DNA of 64,000 bases from Porphyromonas canoris (lineage in GTDB: Bacteria; Bacteroidota; Bacteroidia; Bacteroidales; Porphyromonadaceae), in assembly GCF_000769115.1 (NCBI RefSeq), contig NZ_JQZV01000013.1:922104-986103 (forward strand), read 5' to 3'. Below, piece by piece: positions 8,471-17,702 of this stretch. Under the pieces are notes generated by a model. That model saw only the letters and a list, made by a program, of their open reading frames with translations, was not told the DNA's origin and did not search any database. The translations under genes and the position numbers were made by a program. The number at the start of each line of letters is the position of its first letter. The first letter of the stretch is position 1.

Positions 8471-11400
8471 ATGTTAAGAGACATACGACCTTGGGTCTGT
8501 AAAGTTTTCTCTGTGGTATTGTTCTTTGCTTCTTCTATTTCTCTTTCCACCCCTGCTGAAGGACAGAGCAAGACAACAACTATCACAACTAAACCTGTAG
8601 CGCGCTCTGTGCGTTGTAAGGTTCGATTTAAAGATCACTCTCCGGCTATTGGAGCTACTATTTATGTTAATGGGAGAGCTACGGCTGTAACAGGTGAAGA
8701 TGGTTCCTGTCTGATTCGTATTCCGGATGTCAAAGAAAAAATAACTCTGGCTGTTTCCTATGTGGGAATGAAACCTTTGAAACTATTATATGAGGGAGAA
8801 AAACAGCTTTCTTTTATTCTTGAAGACGACTCTTCCGAGTTGGGAGATGTTGTGGTAACCGGTTTTCAGACAATAAACAAACGTAGATGGACAGGAGCTG
8901 CCACCGCTCTTAAAGGCTCAGAGATTGTTCTTCCCGGTGTCAGTACCATAGATAAGAGTTTGGAAGGATTAGTCCCTGAAATGCTTGTTATGCCTTCGGC
9001 CGGTGATATAGGCACGTCTCCTCGTTTGCGAATACGTGGTACCAGTACTATTTTAGGAGTACGTGAACCTTTATGGGTGGTAGATGGTGTGGTAGTCCGA
9101 GATCCTGTAACAATTCCGGCAGAAGATATCAATGATCCTGACTTTATCAATCGAGTAGGTAATGCTATCGCAGGTATCAACCCATCTGATATAGAGCGTA
9201 TAGATGTCCTTAAAGATGCTGCCTCTACAGCTCTTTATGGGGTACAAGCCGCCAATGGCGTTATTATGATTACTACCAAAAAAGGGCAATATGGAAAGTT
9301 ACGCATTAACTATTCAGGAAGTAGCAGTCTGTCTCTTCGTCCAAGATACACAGACAGGGATATCAACTTGATGAACTCAAGAGAGCGAGTCAATTTTTCT
9401 CGTGAACTGGTAGAATCCAACTACTATTTTCCTGTTGATATGTACGAAGTGGGATACGAACACTTGGTTAAGAAGTTATATAATAAGGAGATCAGTTTTG
9501 AAGAGTTCAATAGTCGTGTGCAGAGCATAGAGTCTCTGAATACCGACTGGTTCTCTCTATTGATGCGTGATGCTCTTTCTACAGATCACCACCTCTCTGT
9601 ATCAGGAACTTCTGAAAATCTAAATTACTATGCTTCTTTAGGGTATAATCTTAGCAACGGAGTTGTTAGAAGCAATAGAACTCAGCGTACAACAGGTAAC
9701 CTTAAAGTGATTGCAGATCTCAGTAACAAGAGCAAGTTAAGTGTTTGGATGAGAACGGGCGTAGAGTCGCGTCGTTATAATGCTTCTACAATCAATCCGG
9801 TAGACTATGCTTATAATACAGCACGTACCATCCCCACTTATGGAGAGGATGGTGCATACTCTTTTTATAGACGAGGGGATGACAGATATAACTATAATTT
9901 TAATATCCTAAACGAACTCGAACATAGTGGATATAAGCAAGACCACTTTAACACTTCTCTGAGTGTGGCGTATGACCTCAAGCTCTCTGATCGACTATCG
10001 GCTTCAGCTTTATTGACCTATGCTACTTCCAATACAAACGGGGAAGAGCACCACGATGATAAAACTTATTACGTGGCAGATAAGAGATGGACAGATTATG
10101 GAAAACCTTTCAATAAGGTTGCTTTGGAACATAGTGAACTGCCATACGGAGGAGAACTCAATCACTTTCAAGAGCGTTATCAGTCTCTCTCCGGAAGATT
10201 GATGTTGAACTATTCTCGTACATTCGACAATGAAGATATGTTGAACATACAAGTAGGAACTGCTGCTGAAAGCATTCATACCAGAGGCATGAAGCAGATA
10301 CAGAGAGGCTATTTCCGTGACTATGGAGAAAAGTTTGTTGCTCCGGAGGACATAGATCGCTTTCCTGCATATAAGGCTTGGCTTATAAGTGAAGAGGCAC
10401 AACCCAGACGTACGGACGACTTACTCAATCAAGCATCTGCTTTTGCAACCATTTCGTACACTTTTCGTCACAATCTTACATTAGGACTGAATGGACGGAC
10501 CGATGGCTCTAATCGTTTTGGAAGTCAAAGCAATCGTCGACTTCTTCCTGTATGGTCTGTTTCCGGTAGTTATGATTTCTCTCATCTCCTCGCCGATGGT
10601 ACTTGGTTCAATTACCTTTACTTGCGTACATCCTATGGCACACAAGGTAATATGTTGAGAGATCAGTCGCCCGAACCGGTTATTCGTAAGCTGAGCACAG
10701 ACCCTTATTACAATGAAAAGTTGGCGATATTGGCTCGTTATCCTAATCCGAATCTTCGTTGGGAAAAGACAAACTCTTTCAGTGCGGAGCTGGATATTGC
10801 TGCATGGCAAAGACGTGTTGCGGCCACTTTGTCTTATTATCACAAATACACCCGTGATGCTTACATGAATTTGGGCATTGATTTGGTGAATGGTTTTCCA
10901 TCGTATGTTGTCAATAGCGGAAATCTTCGTAATCACGGTTTCAGTCTTGCTCTTTCGGTAGAGCCTGTGCGTGTTCGTGATTTCTCATGGCGTGTATCCA
11001 CCTCTTTTTCTAAGAGCTTCAATCGTCTTGACAGCAAACCTCAATATGGTCAATATAAAGTTCGAGACTTCTTGCACGGTCGCGCCTTGGTGGAAGGAGA
11101 GGCTTTGGGATCATTCTATTCTTATCGTTTCCGTGGACTCAATCCGGAAGATGGAGGTCCGATGTTCCATGATGGAGAAGAGCGTAAAGAAGAATTTTAT
11201 GGTAAAGGAAACTATGAAGTTTTCAGTGAAGTCTTGTCTAAGTCGGGAAATCGCTATCCTACAGCATTCGGCAGCTTCCGCAATAGTGTTCGTTGGGGTG
11301 CATTCTCGCTTCGATTCAATCTATCGTATAGTATTGGAGCTAAGACAAGACTTTTCAAACCTTATGGCTCAAGCAAAAACTTCTTACCCGAAATGAATGT

Positions 11401-11824
11401 CAATAGAATCTTTATGGATCGTTGGCGTAAACCCGGAGATGAAGCTTATACACACATTCCTGCAGTAGTTGATCAAATGGTGCCTGCTGTTTCGGATAAG
11501 TATAACAGACACTACTCACGCTATACATCAGGTAAAATGCCTATAATAGCAGAGAATGCCTGGGATATGTACAACTATTCGGATATTCGTGTAGTATCTG
11601 CCGATTACTTGAAGTGTACAGATCTTAGCCTCTCCTACGAACTGCCCTCTAAGTGGTTACAGCATCGTGGAGTGGAAGCTGCACGTATTACCTTCTCTAC
11701 CAATAATGTTTTTGTATTGGCAAGACCGGAACTTAAAGGACAGACTCCCGTTCAAGGAGGATTTACAGAGGTAAATCTGTCCGAACGTCCGCAATACACG
11801 CTTCAATTAAATATTACCTTATAA
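8471..11824 (+). CDS. SusC/RagA-family TonB-linked outer membrane protein
   Basis: The protein has 1117 residues from the ATG at 8471; an in-frame TTG at 8456 is less likely. A signal peptide covers about residues 1-32 (VFSVVLFFASSISLSTPAEG). A carboxypeptidase-like regulatory domain follows (about 45-120, PAIGATIYVNGRATAVTGEDG). The plug starts at DVVVTGFQT and includes RLRIRGTS, PLWVVDGV and the DIERIDVLKDAASTALYG motif. The remaining 850 or so residues form the beta barrel. Such proteins import glycans or peptides across the outer membrane with a SusD partner, encoded 11 bp downstream. The substrate cannot be read from sequence. No sigma or anti-sigma gene is adjacent. Confidence 0.95.
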   Translation: MLRDIRPWVCKVFSVVLFFASSISLSTPAEGQSKTTTITTKPVARSVRCKVRFKDHSPAIGATIYVNGRATAVTGEDGSCLIRIPDVKEKITLAVSYVGMKPLKLLYEGEKQLSFILEDDSSELGDVVVTGFQTINKRRWTGAATALKGSEIVLPGVSTIDKSLEGLVPEMLVMPSAGDIGTSPRLRIRGTSTILGVREPLWVVDGVVVRDPVTIPAEDINDPDFINRVGNAIAGINPSDIERIDVLKDAASTALYGVQAANGVIMITTKKGQYGKLRINYSGSSSLSLRPRYTDRDINLMNSRERVNFSRELVESNYYFPVDMYEVGYEHLVKKLYNKEISFEEFNSRVQSIESLNTDWFSLLMRDALSTDHHLSVSGTSENLNYYASLGYNLSNGVVRSNRTQRTTGNLKVIADLSNKSKLSVWMRTGVESRRYNASTINPVDYAYNTARTIPTYGEDGAYSFYRRGDDRYNYNFNILNELEHSGYKQDHFNTSLSVAYDLKLSDRLSASALLTYATSNTNGEEHHDDKTYYVADKRWTDYGKPFNKVALEHSELPYGGELNHFQERYQSLSGRLMLNYSRTFDNEDMLNIQVGTAAESIHTRGMKQIQRGYFRDYGEKFVAPEDIDRFPAYKAWLISEEAQPRRTDDLLNQASAFATISYTFRHNLTLGLNGRTDGSNRFGSQSNRRLLPVWSVSGSYDFSHLLADGTWFNYLYLRTSYGTQGNMLRDQSPEPVIRKLSTDPYYNEKLAILARYPNPNLRWEKTNSFSAELDIAAWQRRVAATLSYYHKYTRDAYMNLGIDLVNGFPSYVVNSGNLRNHGFSLALSVEPVRVRDFSWRVSTSFSKSFNRLDSKPQYGQYKVRDFLHGRALVEGEALGSFYSYRFRGLNPEDGGPMFHDGEERKEEFYGKGNYEVFSEVLSKSGNRYPTAFGSFRNSVRWGAFSLRFNLSYSIGAKTRLFKPYGSSKNFLPEMNVNRIFMDRWRKPGDEAYTHIPAVVDQMVPAVSDKYNRHYSRYTSGKMPIIAENAWDMYNYSDIRVVSADYLKCTDLSLSYELPSKWLQHRGVEAARITFSTNNVFVLARPELKGQTPVQGGFTEVNLSERPQYTLQLNITL

Positions 11825-11835
11825 ATAAAAAACAG

Positions 11836-13416
11836 ATGAAACGTATAGTTAATAATATATTTGCCGGTCTGTTCCTGATACTGACAGGAAGTATAATGAC
11901 GACTTCTTGTGGAGATTTTCTTCGTGAACGCTCGAATGACCTTGCTTATATCCGTACAGCTGATGATCTTGATGAGTTGCTTATCGGTGCGTGCTATATG
12001 AGTGTGGCACCTACTACTCCTCGCCGTTACGACAACTTTTACTTTCCTTATTTGCACTATATGTCAGATGAGACTCAGGAGCTGATAGGCACTACTCGTT
12101 ACAATCCGGAAGCCAATATCCGCCCACGTATGTTCGGCTATTATACTTGGCAACAACATATTGGGGAGGCATTCAATGGCTTGGTTTCTTATAAGGAGAG
12201 TGTAGATTGGTTGCGTGTATATAACCACATCATCACTTTGAACATTGTATTGAATGAAGCATCAAGCATAAAAAGTACAACAGAAGCAGAGCAGAATCGA
12301 ATGAATCGCATCAAAGCAGAAGCACATTTTCTTCGTGCTGCCTACTACTTCTTTTTGGTAAATCTTTATGCTCAACCTTATGCTCCTGAGAATTTGGATA
12401 AGCCCGGTATTCCGCTTAAAACAGCACACTATATCGAGAATAAGAAATTCCAAAGATCCAGCATCAAAGAGGTTTATGACCATATAATCAGTGATCTTGA
12501 TGAGGCTTTGAGGATGAGCCAAGGGGTTAAACAGCTTTCTCTTTACAGAATATCAGAAGCCGGAATAAACCTTTTTGTATCGCGTGTATATCTCTATATG
12601 CAAGACTGGAAAAAATCCGAGTTTTATGCTCAAAAGGCAATGGATTTGCACCCTCAGCTATGTAATTTGAATGGCTTGGGAGCGGAGGAGTATTTCTTTT
12701 CTTCATCTAATCCGGAATTGATATTTAGTATGGGAGGAGGACTCATTGCAGCTGAAATGAGTAACGCTCCTATAGGCGGTTTTGCAGTATCGAAAGATTT
12801 GTATGCTTTGTATGACAAGAAAGACCTTCGAGCGCAGCGTTATATGATTCGCTCCCAAGCTAAAGGAGCATTGGATGGAGGACACTATGTGCAGGTAACT
12901 AAAACAAATCCTAAAAACTTTAATCGTAGTGAAGTTTCGGACGTCTTTGTGCTTCGCAGTGGTGAGATTTATCTCAACTTAGCAGAAGCACTGGCTATGC
13001 AAGGAAAGAATAACGAGGCAGTCGAATTGATTAACAAATTGAGAAAGAGTCGCTACCAAGCAGGAGCTAACTCCGAAATTACAATGTCTGCCAGCAGTGA
13101 ACTTGTACAAGCAATACGTCAAGAACGCCGAATGGAACTCTGTTTTGAAGGACAACGCTGGTTTGATATTCGCCGTTACAGGGTTAACAGTATTTATCCA
13201 AGCAAAGAAGAGCTGGTGAATACATATACTATATACAAAAAAGATGGACGTAACAGCAAGCCGAATATTACTTACTACTATACTCTTCCGGCAGAAGAAG
13301 ATGAAGGATATGTTCTACCTCTGCCTCGTGAGCAACGTAGTATCAATGATCAAATACAGGATAATCCTCGCTTGGATCGCAAACCCTCAAAAATACATAA
13401 TTATGAAACCAAATAA
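11836..13416 (+). CDS. SusD/RagB-family nutrient-binding lipoprotein
   Basis: The protein has 526 residues. It begins with a lipoprotein signal ending in MTTSC (Cys25), so the mature protein should sit on the outer leaflet as the lid of the SusC pore. TPR-like helices appear in RIKAEAHFLRAAYYFFLVNL (about 160) and SGEIYLNLAEALAMQGK (about 375). The family C-terminal signature AIRQERRMELCFEGQRWFDI lies near 430-450. Length is typical. It lies 11 bp after susC and overlaps the next lipoprotein gene by 14 bp, so the three genes form one operon. Confidence 0.95.
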   Translation: MKRIVNNIFAGLFLILTGSIMTTSCGDFLRERSNDLAYIRTADDLDELLIGACYMSVAPTTPRRYDNFYFPYLHYMSDETQELIGTTRYNPEANIRPRMFGYYTWQQHIGEAFNGLVSYKESVDWLRVYNHIITLNIVLNEASSIKSTTEAEQNRMNRIKAEAHFLRAAYYFFLVNLYAQPYAPENLDKPGIPLKTAHYIENKKFQRSSIKEVYDHIISDLDEALRMSQGVKQLSLYRISEAGINLFVSRVYLYMQDWKKSEFYAQKAMDLHPQLCNLNGLGAEEYFFSSSNPELIFSMGGGLIAAEMSNAPIGGFAVSKDLYALYDKKDLRAQRYMIRSQAKGALDGGHYVQVTKTNPKNFNRSEVSDVFVLRSGEIYLNLAEALAMQGKNNEAVELINKLRKSRYQAGANSEITMSASSELVQAIRQERRMELCFEGQRWFDIRRYRVNSIYPSKEELVNTYTIYKKDGRNSKPNITYYYTLPAEEDEGYVLPLPREQRSINDQIQDNPRLDRKPSKIHNYETK

Positions 13417-14332
13417 CAATAATACAATCCTGTTCACTATGTTTTTATTGAGTCTGTTTTTTGCAAGTTGTAGCAAAGAACAGCTCTCCGGAGATGTAGT
13501 TCCCGAAATAAATCTCTTTGTTCCGGATGATGCAGACCAATCGGAGGAGGCAAATCTACGCCGCTCTTTTTACGAACAGACCGGATCATACCTCCTTTTT
13601 AACGATACACTCCGTCGTGCCAATCATACAAGAGTCCTCAGTATCCCTTATAGTGTTACCATTACCGGTACGGACTACTATGAAGCACAGCTATATCGTC
13701 TGAAATATCTACAATCATTGTCCGAGTATAGACAGGCTGCCGAGTTTATTCGTAATAAAGTAGCTTCTTTTGTAGCCAAGAGCACAATGCCGTACTCTTT
13801 GTTATTGGTAGACACCATTACTTCTTATCCTTATGATCGTAGTCGTAAAACATACAATATGGATAAGCCGGATGATAAGCATATCACCGTATTTGGAATG
13901 CAAACATTGGCAATAGCCGGTCTTAAAGATGTCGGAACTAAGAGCAATGATGAACAACACAAGCTCGCAGTAATAATCTTAAATAACCTGGTGATGCGAG
14001 TGATACAGCAAGCAGATGCAGAAACTCTTGCTCCTTTTTACGCCATTAGCAAAGCTTATTATGGCAAGGCTTTTTCGGAAGAAGAAGGTAATATGCCTAA
14101 TATTAAAGATATTAGGGAGTTGGGATTCCTAAAGTCCTATTACTTCAAAAAAGAAAAGGTCTCATTTTATCCTGCCGATCGTGATTTGGAAGTATTTCTC
14201 AAAGAACTTTTAGGCAAGCCTGAAGCCGAGTGGAGAAAGTCTCATGCAGACTATCCATTGGTTATCCGCAAACTGGAGATACTGAAAGCACTCATAGAGA
14301 AAAAGGGTATAAGTCTTGACTACTTAGGTTAG
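13403..14332 (+). CDS. SusCD-associated lipoprotein, metallopeptidase-like without HExxH
   Basis: The protein has 309 residues from the ATG at 13403, chosen because it is followed by a good lipoprotein signal (LLSLFFASC, Cys23); the frame is open further upstream. It overlaps the susD 3' end by 14 bp. Segments such as LRRSFYEQTGSYLLFNDTLRR, MPYSLLLVDTI, QTLAIAG, AISKAYYGK and a C-terminal KLEILKALIEKKGISLDYL resemble the SusCD-linked zinc metallohydrolase-like lipoproteins of Bacteroidetes. Where a helix with HExxH would be expected, residues 191-203 read IILNNLVMRVIQQ, with no zinc ligands. It is probably a non-catalytic surface component. The family assignment is from memory and moderate. 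Confidence 0.65.
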   Translation: MKPNNNNTILFTMFLLSLFFASCSKEQLSGDVVPEINLFVPDDADQSEEANLRRSFYEQTGSYLLFNDTLRRANHTRVLSIPYSVTITGTDYYEAQLYRLKYLQSLSEYRQAAEFIRNKVASFVAKSTMPYSLLLVDTITSYPYDRSRKTYNMDKPDDKHITVFGMQTLAIAGLKDVGTKSNDEQHKLAVIILNNLVMRVIQQADAETLAPFYAISKAYYGKAFSEEEGNMPNIKDIRELGFLKSYYFKKEKVSFYPADRDLEVFLKELLGKPEAEWRKSHADYPLVIRKLEILKALIEKKGISLDYLG

Positions 14333-14367
14333 AGGGGCACATTACACAAGCTTGGAGAAGAAAACAA

Positions 14368-14418
14368 ACGGATAGGGGATTTAGCGACTTTGCTTTTGTC
14401 TCCTGTCCGTATTTTTTC
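14368..14418 (+). terminator. Terminator of the susCD operon
   Basis: A stem with 12-base arms, ACGGATAGGGGA and TCTCCTGTCCGT (two G-T pairs), is followed by a T-rich tail from 14411. It starts 36 bp after the lipoprotein stop. Confidence 0.75.
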
Positions 14419-14570
14419 TTTTATTTTCAAAAAGGGGGGGGAGTATTTCTTTTTATTTTTTTGGAAAGGGAATATACCTGAAAATTATGTAGCTGTTTTG
14501 GAAGAATACTCATAACCCTATAGAATTAGGTAAATGGCATTTGTCTTTTATCCAAAATATAAGGTAGCTA

Positions 14571-14610
14571 AAAAGAAAAAAGCGTCCTAATTCCAACGAA
14601 TTAAGACGCT
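14571..14610 (-). terminator. Terminator of the SRP RNA/tRNA cluster
   Basis: Read on the minus strand, AGCGTCTTAATTC pairs with GAATTAGGACGCT around a 4-base loop and runs into a T-rich tract. It lies 16 bp downstream of tRNA-Asp. Confidence 0.85.
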
Positions 14611-14625
14611 TTCTCAGTTTTTGAG

Positions 14626-14699
14626 CGGTATGGACGGGACTCGAACCCGCGACCCCCTGCGTGACAGGCAGGTATTCTAACCAACTGAACTACCACACC
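14626..14699 (-). tRNA. tRNA-Asp (GTC)
   Basis: A 74-base cloverleaf can be folded on the minus strand. The acceptor arms are GGTGTGG and CCATACC, the anticodon arm CCTGC-CTGTCAC-GCAGG carries GTC, and the T arm is GCGGG-TTCGAGT-CCCGT. The discriminator is G and CCA is not encoded. It is the last gene of the SRP RNA-tRNA-Thr-tRNA-Asp cluster, followed by a hairpin terminator. Confidence 0.97.
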
Positions 14700-14722
14700 G
14701 GTTAAGGATGAAGTCATCCTTG

Positions 14723-14796
14723 AGCCTCTTGTCGGATTCGAACCAACGACCCCGAGATTACAAATCACGTGCTCTGGCCAGCTGAGCTAAAGAGGC
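14723..14796 (-). tRNA. tRNA-Thr (TGT)
   Basis: A 74-base cloverleaf on the minus strand has acceptor arms GCCTCTT and AAGAGGC, anticodon loop TTTGTAA (anticodon TGT) and T arm GTTGG-TTCGAAT-CCGAC. The anticodon stem has one T-T mismatch by my pairing. CCA is not encoded. It begins 4 bp after the SRP RNA and lies 23 bp before tRNA-Asp. Confidence 0.95.
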
Positions 14797-14800
14797 AGGC

Positions 14801-14897
14801 GGGTAAGCTTACTACATCGCGCCGCTACAACCATCTACCCTTGCTGCGATCAAGCCCTGGGGGAGTTCAATAGGAGCTGGCCGTATAGGACTTACCC
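14801..14897 (-). ncRNA. ffs: Signal recognition particle RNA (4.5S, small bacterial type)
   Basis: This 97-base RNA on the minus strand starts GGGTAAG and ends CTTACCC, which pair to close the long hairpin. The apical part contains CAGGGCTTGATCGCAGCAAG followed by GGTAGATGG, corresponding to the conserved domain IV that binds Ffh. The 3' side has the typical GCGATGTAGTAAGC. A TACCTTTG -7 box lies 5 bp upstream. With Ffh this RNA targets nascent membrane proteins to the translocon. The assignment is by motif and fold, not a covariance search. Confidence 0.88.
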
Positions 14898-14901
14898 AGC
14901 G

Positions 14902-14909
14902 CAAAGGTA
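14902..14909 (-). promoter_or_regulatory. Candidate -7 element for the SRP RNA/tRNA cluster
   Basis: TACCTTTG on the minus strand ends 5 bp before the first base of the SRP RNA, the expected distance for a -7 element. Confidence 0.75.
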
Positions 14910-15149
14910 CGATATTTTTCTATTACTGCAATACCCATCAGCTCGCATGGGCACTCTTTTGGAGCTTTCTCTCTAATAATAGGAAAGATAGAAGTCGTAT
15001 TTTTTTATTCCTTGCGCTCTAAGCGGATCTCTCCGGCTATTTCCCAAATGAGTTTTTACCCTTTCATCGGCAACTTATTCCACTAAATCTGTTCAAAAGA
15101 TGCTCTTATCGGGTTCAATTTTTCTGTTTAATAGAGTAAGAAGTCCGAA

Positions 15150-15223
15150 TCATGCCTTGATCTCAACAAATCAAAGCTCGATTTTAGCTCATCAAAGTTT
15201 GGTTCATGAAAGTTGGAGCTTGA
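15150..15223. repeat. Phased palindrome element A (4 units, 21-bp spacing)
   Basis: Four 11-base units start at 15150, 15171, 15192 and 15213: TCATGCCTTGA, TCAAAGCTCGA, TCAAAGTTTGG and TTGGAGCTTGA. They are variants of the near-palindrome TCAAGSCTTGA at exactly 21-bp steps. The left flank (GTTTAATAGAGTAAGAAGTC) resembles that of element D. The rest of the 460-bp gap (14911-15373) between the SRP RNA and the first PH-domain gene shows nothing else I recognise. Confidence 0.7.
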
Positions 15224-15373
15224 TTTGGAACTCTAAAAGGCATTAGGCTGGTTTTTATTAACGAATAGAGCAGTTTATAAATACGGTTACAGATTTTTGT
15301 AAGCAGATGGTGCATGAGAGTAAATACAGTCATTAAAAATTGTTATCTTCGTTCATCTTAAACAAATCTCCTT

Positions 15374-15925
15374 ATGAGTATCGTAGATAAACCTTCTCAG
15401 TTTGTGAATAATCCCATTTCTCTCACGGACATTCCTCGTCTTGAAAGAGAGGCGTATAAGCCTCTTAATCCTAAGTATATCAAAGTATTAAGATTGTCTT
15501 CCATAGTGCCGATAGTCTTACTGCTTGTTGCTACGATCGTTGCAGCCATTATGAAGAATGATATACCGTTTTGGATAATACTCAGTATCTGCTCCGCTCT
15601 GCTTCTCTTTGGTATTGTGCATCAGATGTTGATGGTAAAAATATACAGATTCAAAGGGTATCTTTTCAGGGATAAAGACGTTAGCTACCGATCCGGAATA
15701 TTTATGCCGAAGGAGAAGAGTGTTCCGTATAGCAAGCTACAACACGTTGTCCTTTCGCAACATCTATACGATAGACCTTTTGGGCTTTACCGTCTTTCTC
15801 TCTTCAATGCTGCCGGAGGTATAGAAGAAGACCTTATAATTGCAGGTCTTGAGAAGGAACAAGCGGAAGCCTATAAGGAGTGGATTATAGAGCAGATATC
15901 GGATGTCGAACGTTCTAAAGAGTAG
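15374..15925 (+). CDS. Membrane protein with bacterial PH domain (YdbS-like)
   Basis: The protein has 183 residues. Two membrane segments lie at about 39-60 and 66-90 (VLRLSSIVPIVLLLVATIVA and IILSICSALLLFGIV). They are followed by one bPH2 (DUF304) domain with FRDKDVSYRSGIFMPKEKSV and PYSKLQHVVLSQHLYDRPFG. The function of this family is not established. The stop lies inside the start of the next gene (23-bp overlap), which encodes the larger partner, as in ydbS-ydbT pairs of other bacteria. Confidence 0.88.
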   Translation: MSIVDKPSQFVNNPISLTDIPRLEREAYKPLNPKYIKVLRLSSIVPIVLLLVATIVAAIMKNDIPFWIILSICSALLLFGIVHQMLMVKIYRFKGYLFRDKDVSYRSGIFMPKEKSVPYSKLQHVVLSQHLYDRPFGLYRLSLFNAAGGIEEDLIIAGLEKEQAEAYKEWIIEQISDVERSKE

Positions 15926-17510
15926 GGGAGTCTTGAATACAAATCGAAATCTGTGGTCGGAGCCTCGTAGAATGGGGCTTTCCTCTCTGTTGGTCCTATA
16001 CATAAGAGAGCTTGTTGCATCCTTGAAGACATGGCCCTTTATTTTTTATTTTCTCCTTTCTTATGCAACCGAAGAGCTATCTGTCTGGCAAAAGTTGGGA
16101 TATGCTATTGTCTTTTTCTTTGTATTTGTTTTAATTCAAGCTCTTTACAAGTATTTTACGACAAAATATTTTATTGCAGACGAAAAGATACAGATAAGGA
16201 TTTCGGGGCTGAAAAAGAAAGAACTTTACCTGCCTCTGAAGAAGGTGTATCAGCTGAGAAGCAGTCAATCTTTTCTGTTACAGATGTTGGATATGGAGGT
16301 CATACAGTTTGAGTCTCTTGGTTCCAATCAGGTAGAAGTTGAGCTTGTATTGCCTCAAGAAGATGTACGGGCAATGAGAGATTATGCCGCAAGTTTCCAG
16401 TCTTCCATGAGTGATTCGGATGGAGAAGAGATGAAAGAGGAAAGCTTGGAACTGCCGGAGAATGAAAGGGGAGAGAGTCCGGTTTTGGGCTCATTCTCTT
16501 ACACAATATCGAGGAAAGAGCTTCTGATTTCGGGTCTTACCCGAAATCCTCTAAGAGGTTTGATATTGGCGGCTGGTGCTGTCGGTACTGTTTTCAATGA
16601 AATATCCGATTATCTCGTAGACTACATCCGGATCTGGTCTGACCGTGTAGAGCTATGGTTTTCCAATCTAACCCTTGCAGTGGGGATAATAATCTTCTTG
16701 GGAGTATTTGTTTCATCCTTTCTCATTCAATCTATCTTCCTTATACTCAAGCAGTATGATCTGAACATTTCTGTCAAAGGAGGGCAGCTAAAATATAGTG
16801 CGGGGCTTATCAACAAGATTTTTCAATCTTCTACATGTGACAGGATTGTCTCATGTACATTCCAACAAAATCTTGTTGAACAGTGGGTCGGATTAGGGAC
16901 TGTACACATTCATTTTGCCTCTGCAATGGTGTCGGCAAACGAAAAGAAGGAAGATAAAAAGTCGGATATCAAAATATATGGAATAAATAAAGAGCGTGTC
17001 GCAATACCGCTTATGGAGAGTATTTTTCCCGGCTATGAGCCGAGTAGAGGGCGAAGCTACAAGTCGAAGTCTGCTTATCTCCGAAGACTTTTGTTCTTCT
17101 CTTCGATAATAACTTTACTTGCTGCTGTCGTTGCCTATTTCCTTAGCCATATCATTTGGTATTTTGTCCCTTTGGTGGCTTTGTCCGGAGTGTTCTATTC
17201 TTATCTGTCTTACAGACAGTCTTGGTTCTCTTTTGAGCATAGTCATCTGCTTATAGGTCATGGGGCATTTACTATCAAGCGTACTATTTTGCCTGTAAAT
17301 CAGGTAGAAACAATGGTGTTGTGGCAAAGATGGAGGCAGAAAAATGGGACAACTGCAAATATGAAGTTTGCAACACGAGGTACATCTCATCAGATTTCAT
17401 ACATTGATAAGAATGTTTTGAATAATCTTCGAGATCATACACTTTGCTTTCTTGAGTTTCCCCGATATGCCTCTTCCGACTCAGTAAAGAGAAGTGATAT
17501 TGATTCTTAG
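15903..17510 (+). CDS. Multi-PH-domain membrane protein (YdbT-like)
   Basis: The protein has 535 residues with about six membrane segments in three pairs: near 40-85, 215-285 and 395-435. Each pair is followed by a bPH2-like region, for example YFIADEKIQIRISGLKKKEL, NISVKGGQLKYSAGLINKIF and FEHSHLLIGHGAFTIKRTIL. The triplication is typical of YdbT proteins. It overlaps the YdbS-like gene by 23 bp, so the two are surely co-translated. The role is unknown; an envelope-associated complex is an inference. Confidence 0.85.
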   Translation: MSNVLKSRGVLNTNRNLWSEPRRMGLSSLLVLYIRELVASLKTWPFIFYFLLSYATEELSVWQKLGYAIVFFFVFVLIQALYKYFTTKYFIADEKIQIRISGLKKKELYLPLKKVYQLRSSQSFLLQMLDMEVIQFESLGSNQVEVELVLPQEDVRAMRDYAASFQSSMSDSDGEEMKEESLELPENERGESPVLGSFSYTISRKELLISGLTRNPLRGLILAAGAVGTVFNEISDYLVDYIRIWSDRVELWFSNLTLAVGIIIFLGVFVSSFLIQSIFLILKQYDLNISVKGGQLKYSAGLINKIFQSSTCDRIVSCTFQQNLVEQWVGLGTVHIHFASAMVSANEKKEDKKSDIKIYGINKERVAIPLMESIFPGYEPSRGRSYKSKSAYLRRLLFFSSIITLLAAVVAYFLSHIIWYFVPLVALSGVFYSYLSYRQSWFSFEHSHLLIGHGAFTIKRTILPVNQVETMVLWQRWRQKNGTTANMKFATRGTSHQISYIDKNVLNNLRDHTLCFLEFPRYASSDSVKRSDIDS

Positions 17511-17648
17511 GGGAATTGTTGTGCCAAAGATAAGTGTCTGCTGTTTCTCTTGAATATTTTTACTATAATCATAGTTATGTCAAATTGAGTGCATCGAAAT
17601 AGAAATACTCAAGAGAAAAAGATGTAACATATAAAGCAAAAAAGAGCT

Positions 17649-17656
17649 ATCTTTGG
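17649..17656 (+). promoter_or_regulatory. Candidate -7 element for ftsE-lysC-menA
   Basis: TATCTTTG matches TAnnTTTG, with a predicted start near 17663, about 40 bases before the ftsE ATG. Confidence 0.6.
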
Positions 17657-17702
17657 ACTGATTATGGCTTAGATAACAGCAAACACAGAAGAGAAACTCA
17701 AA

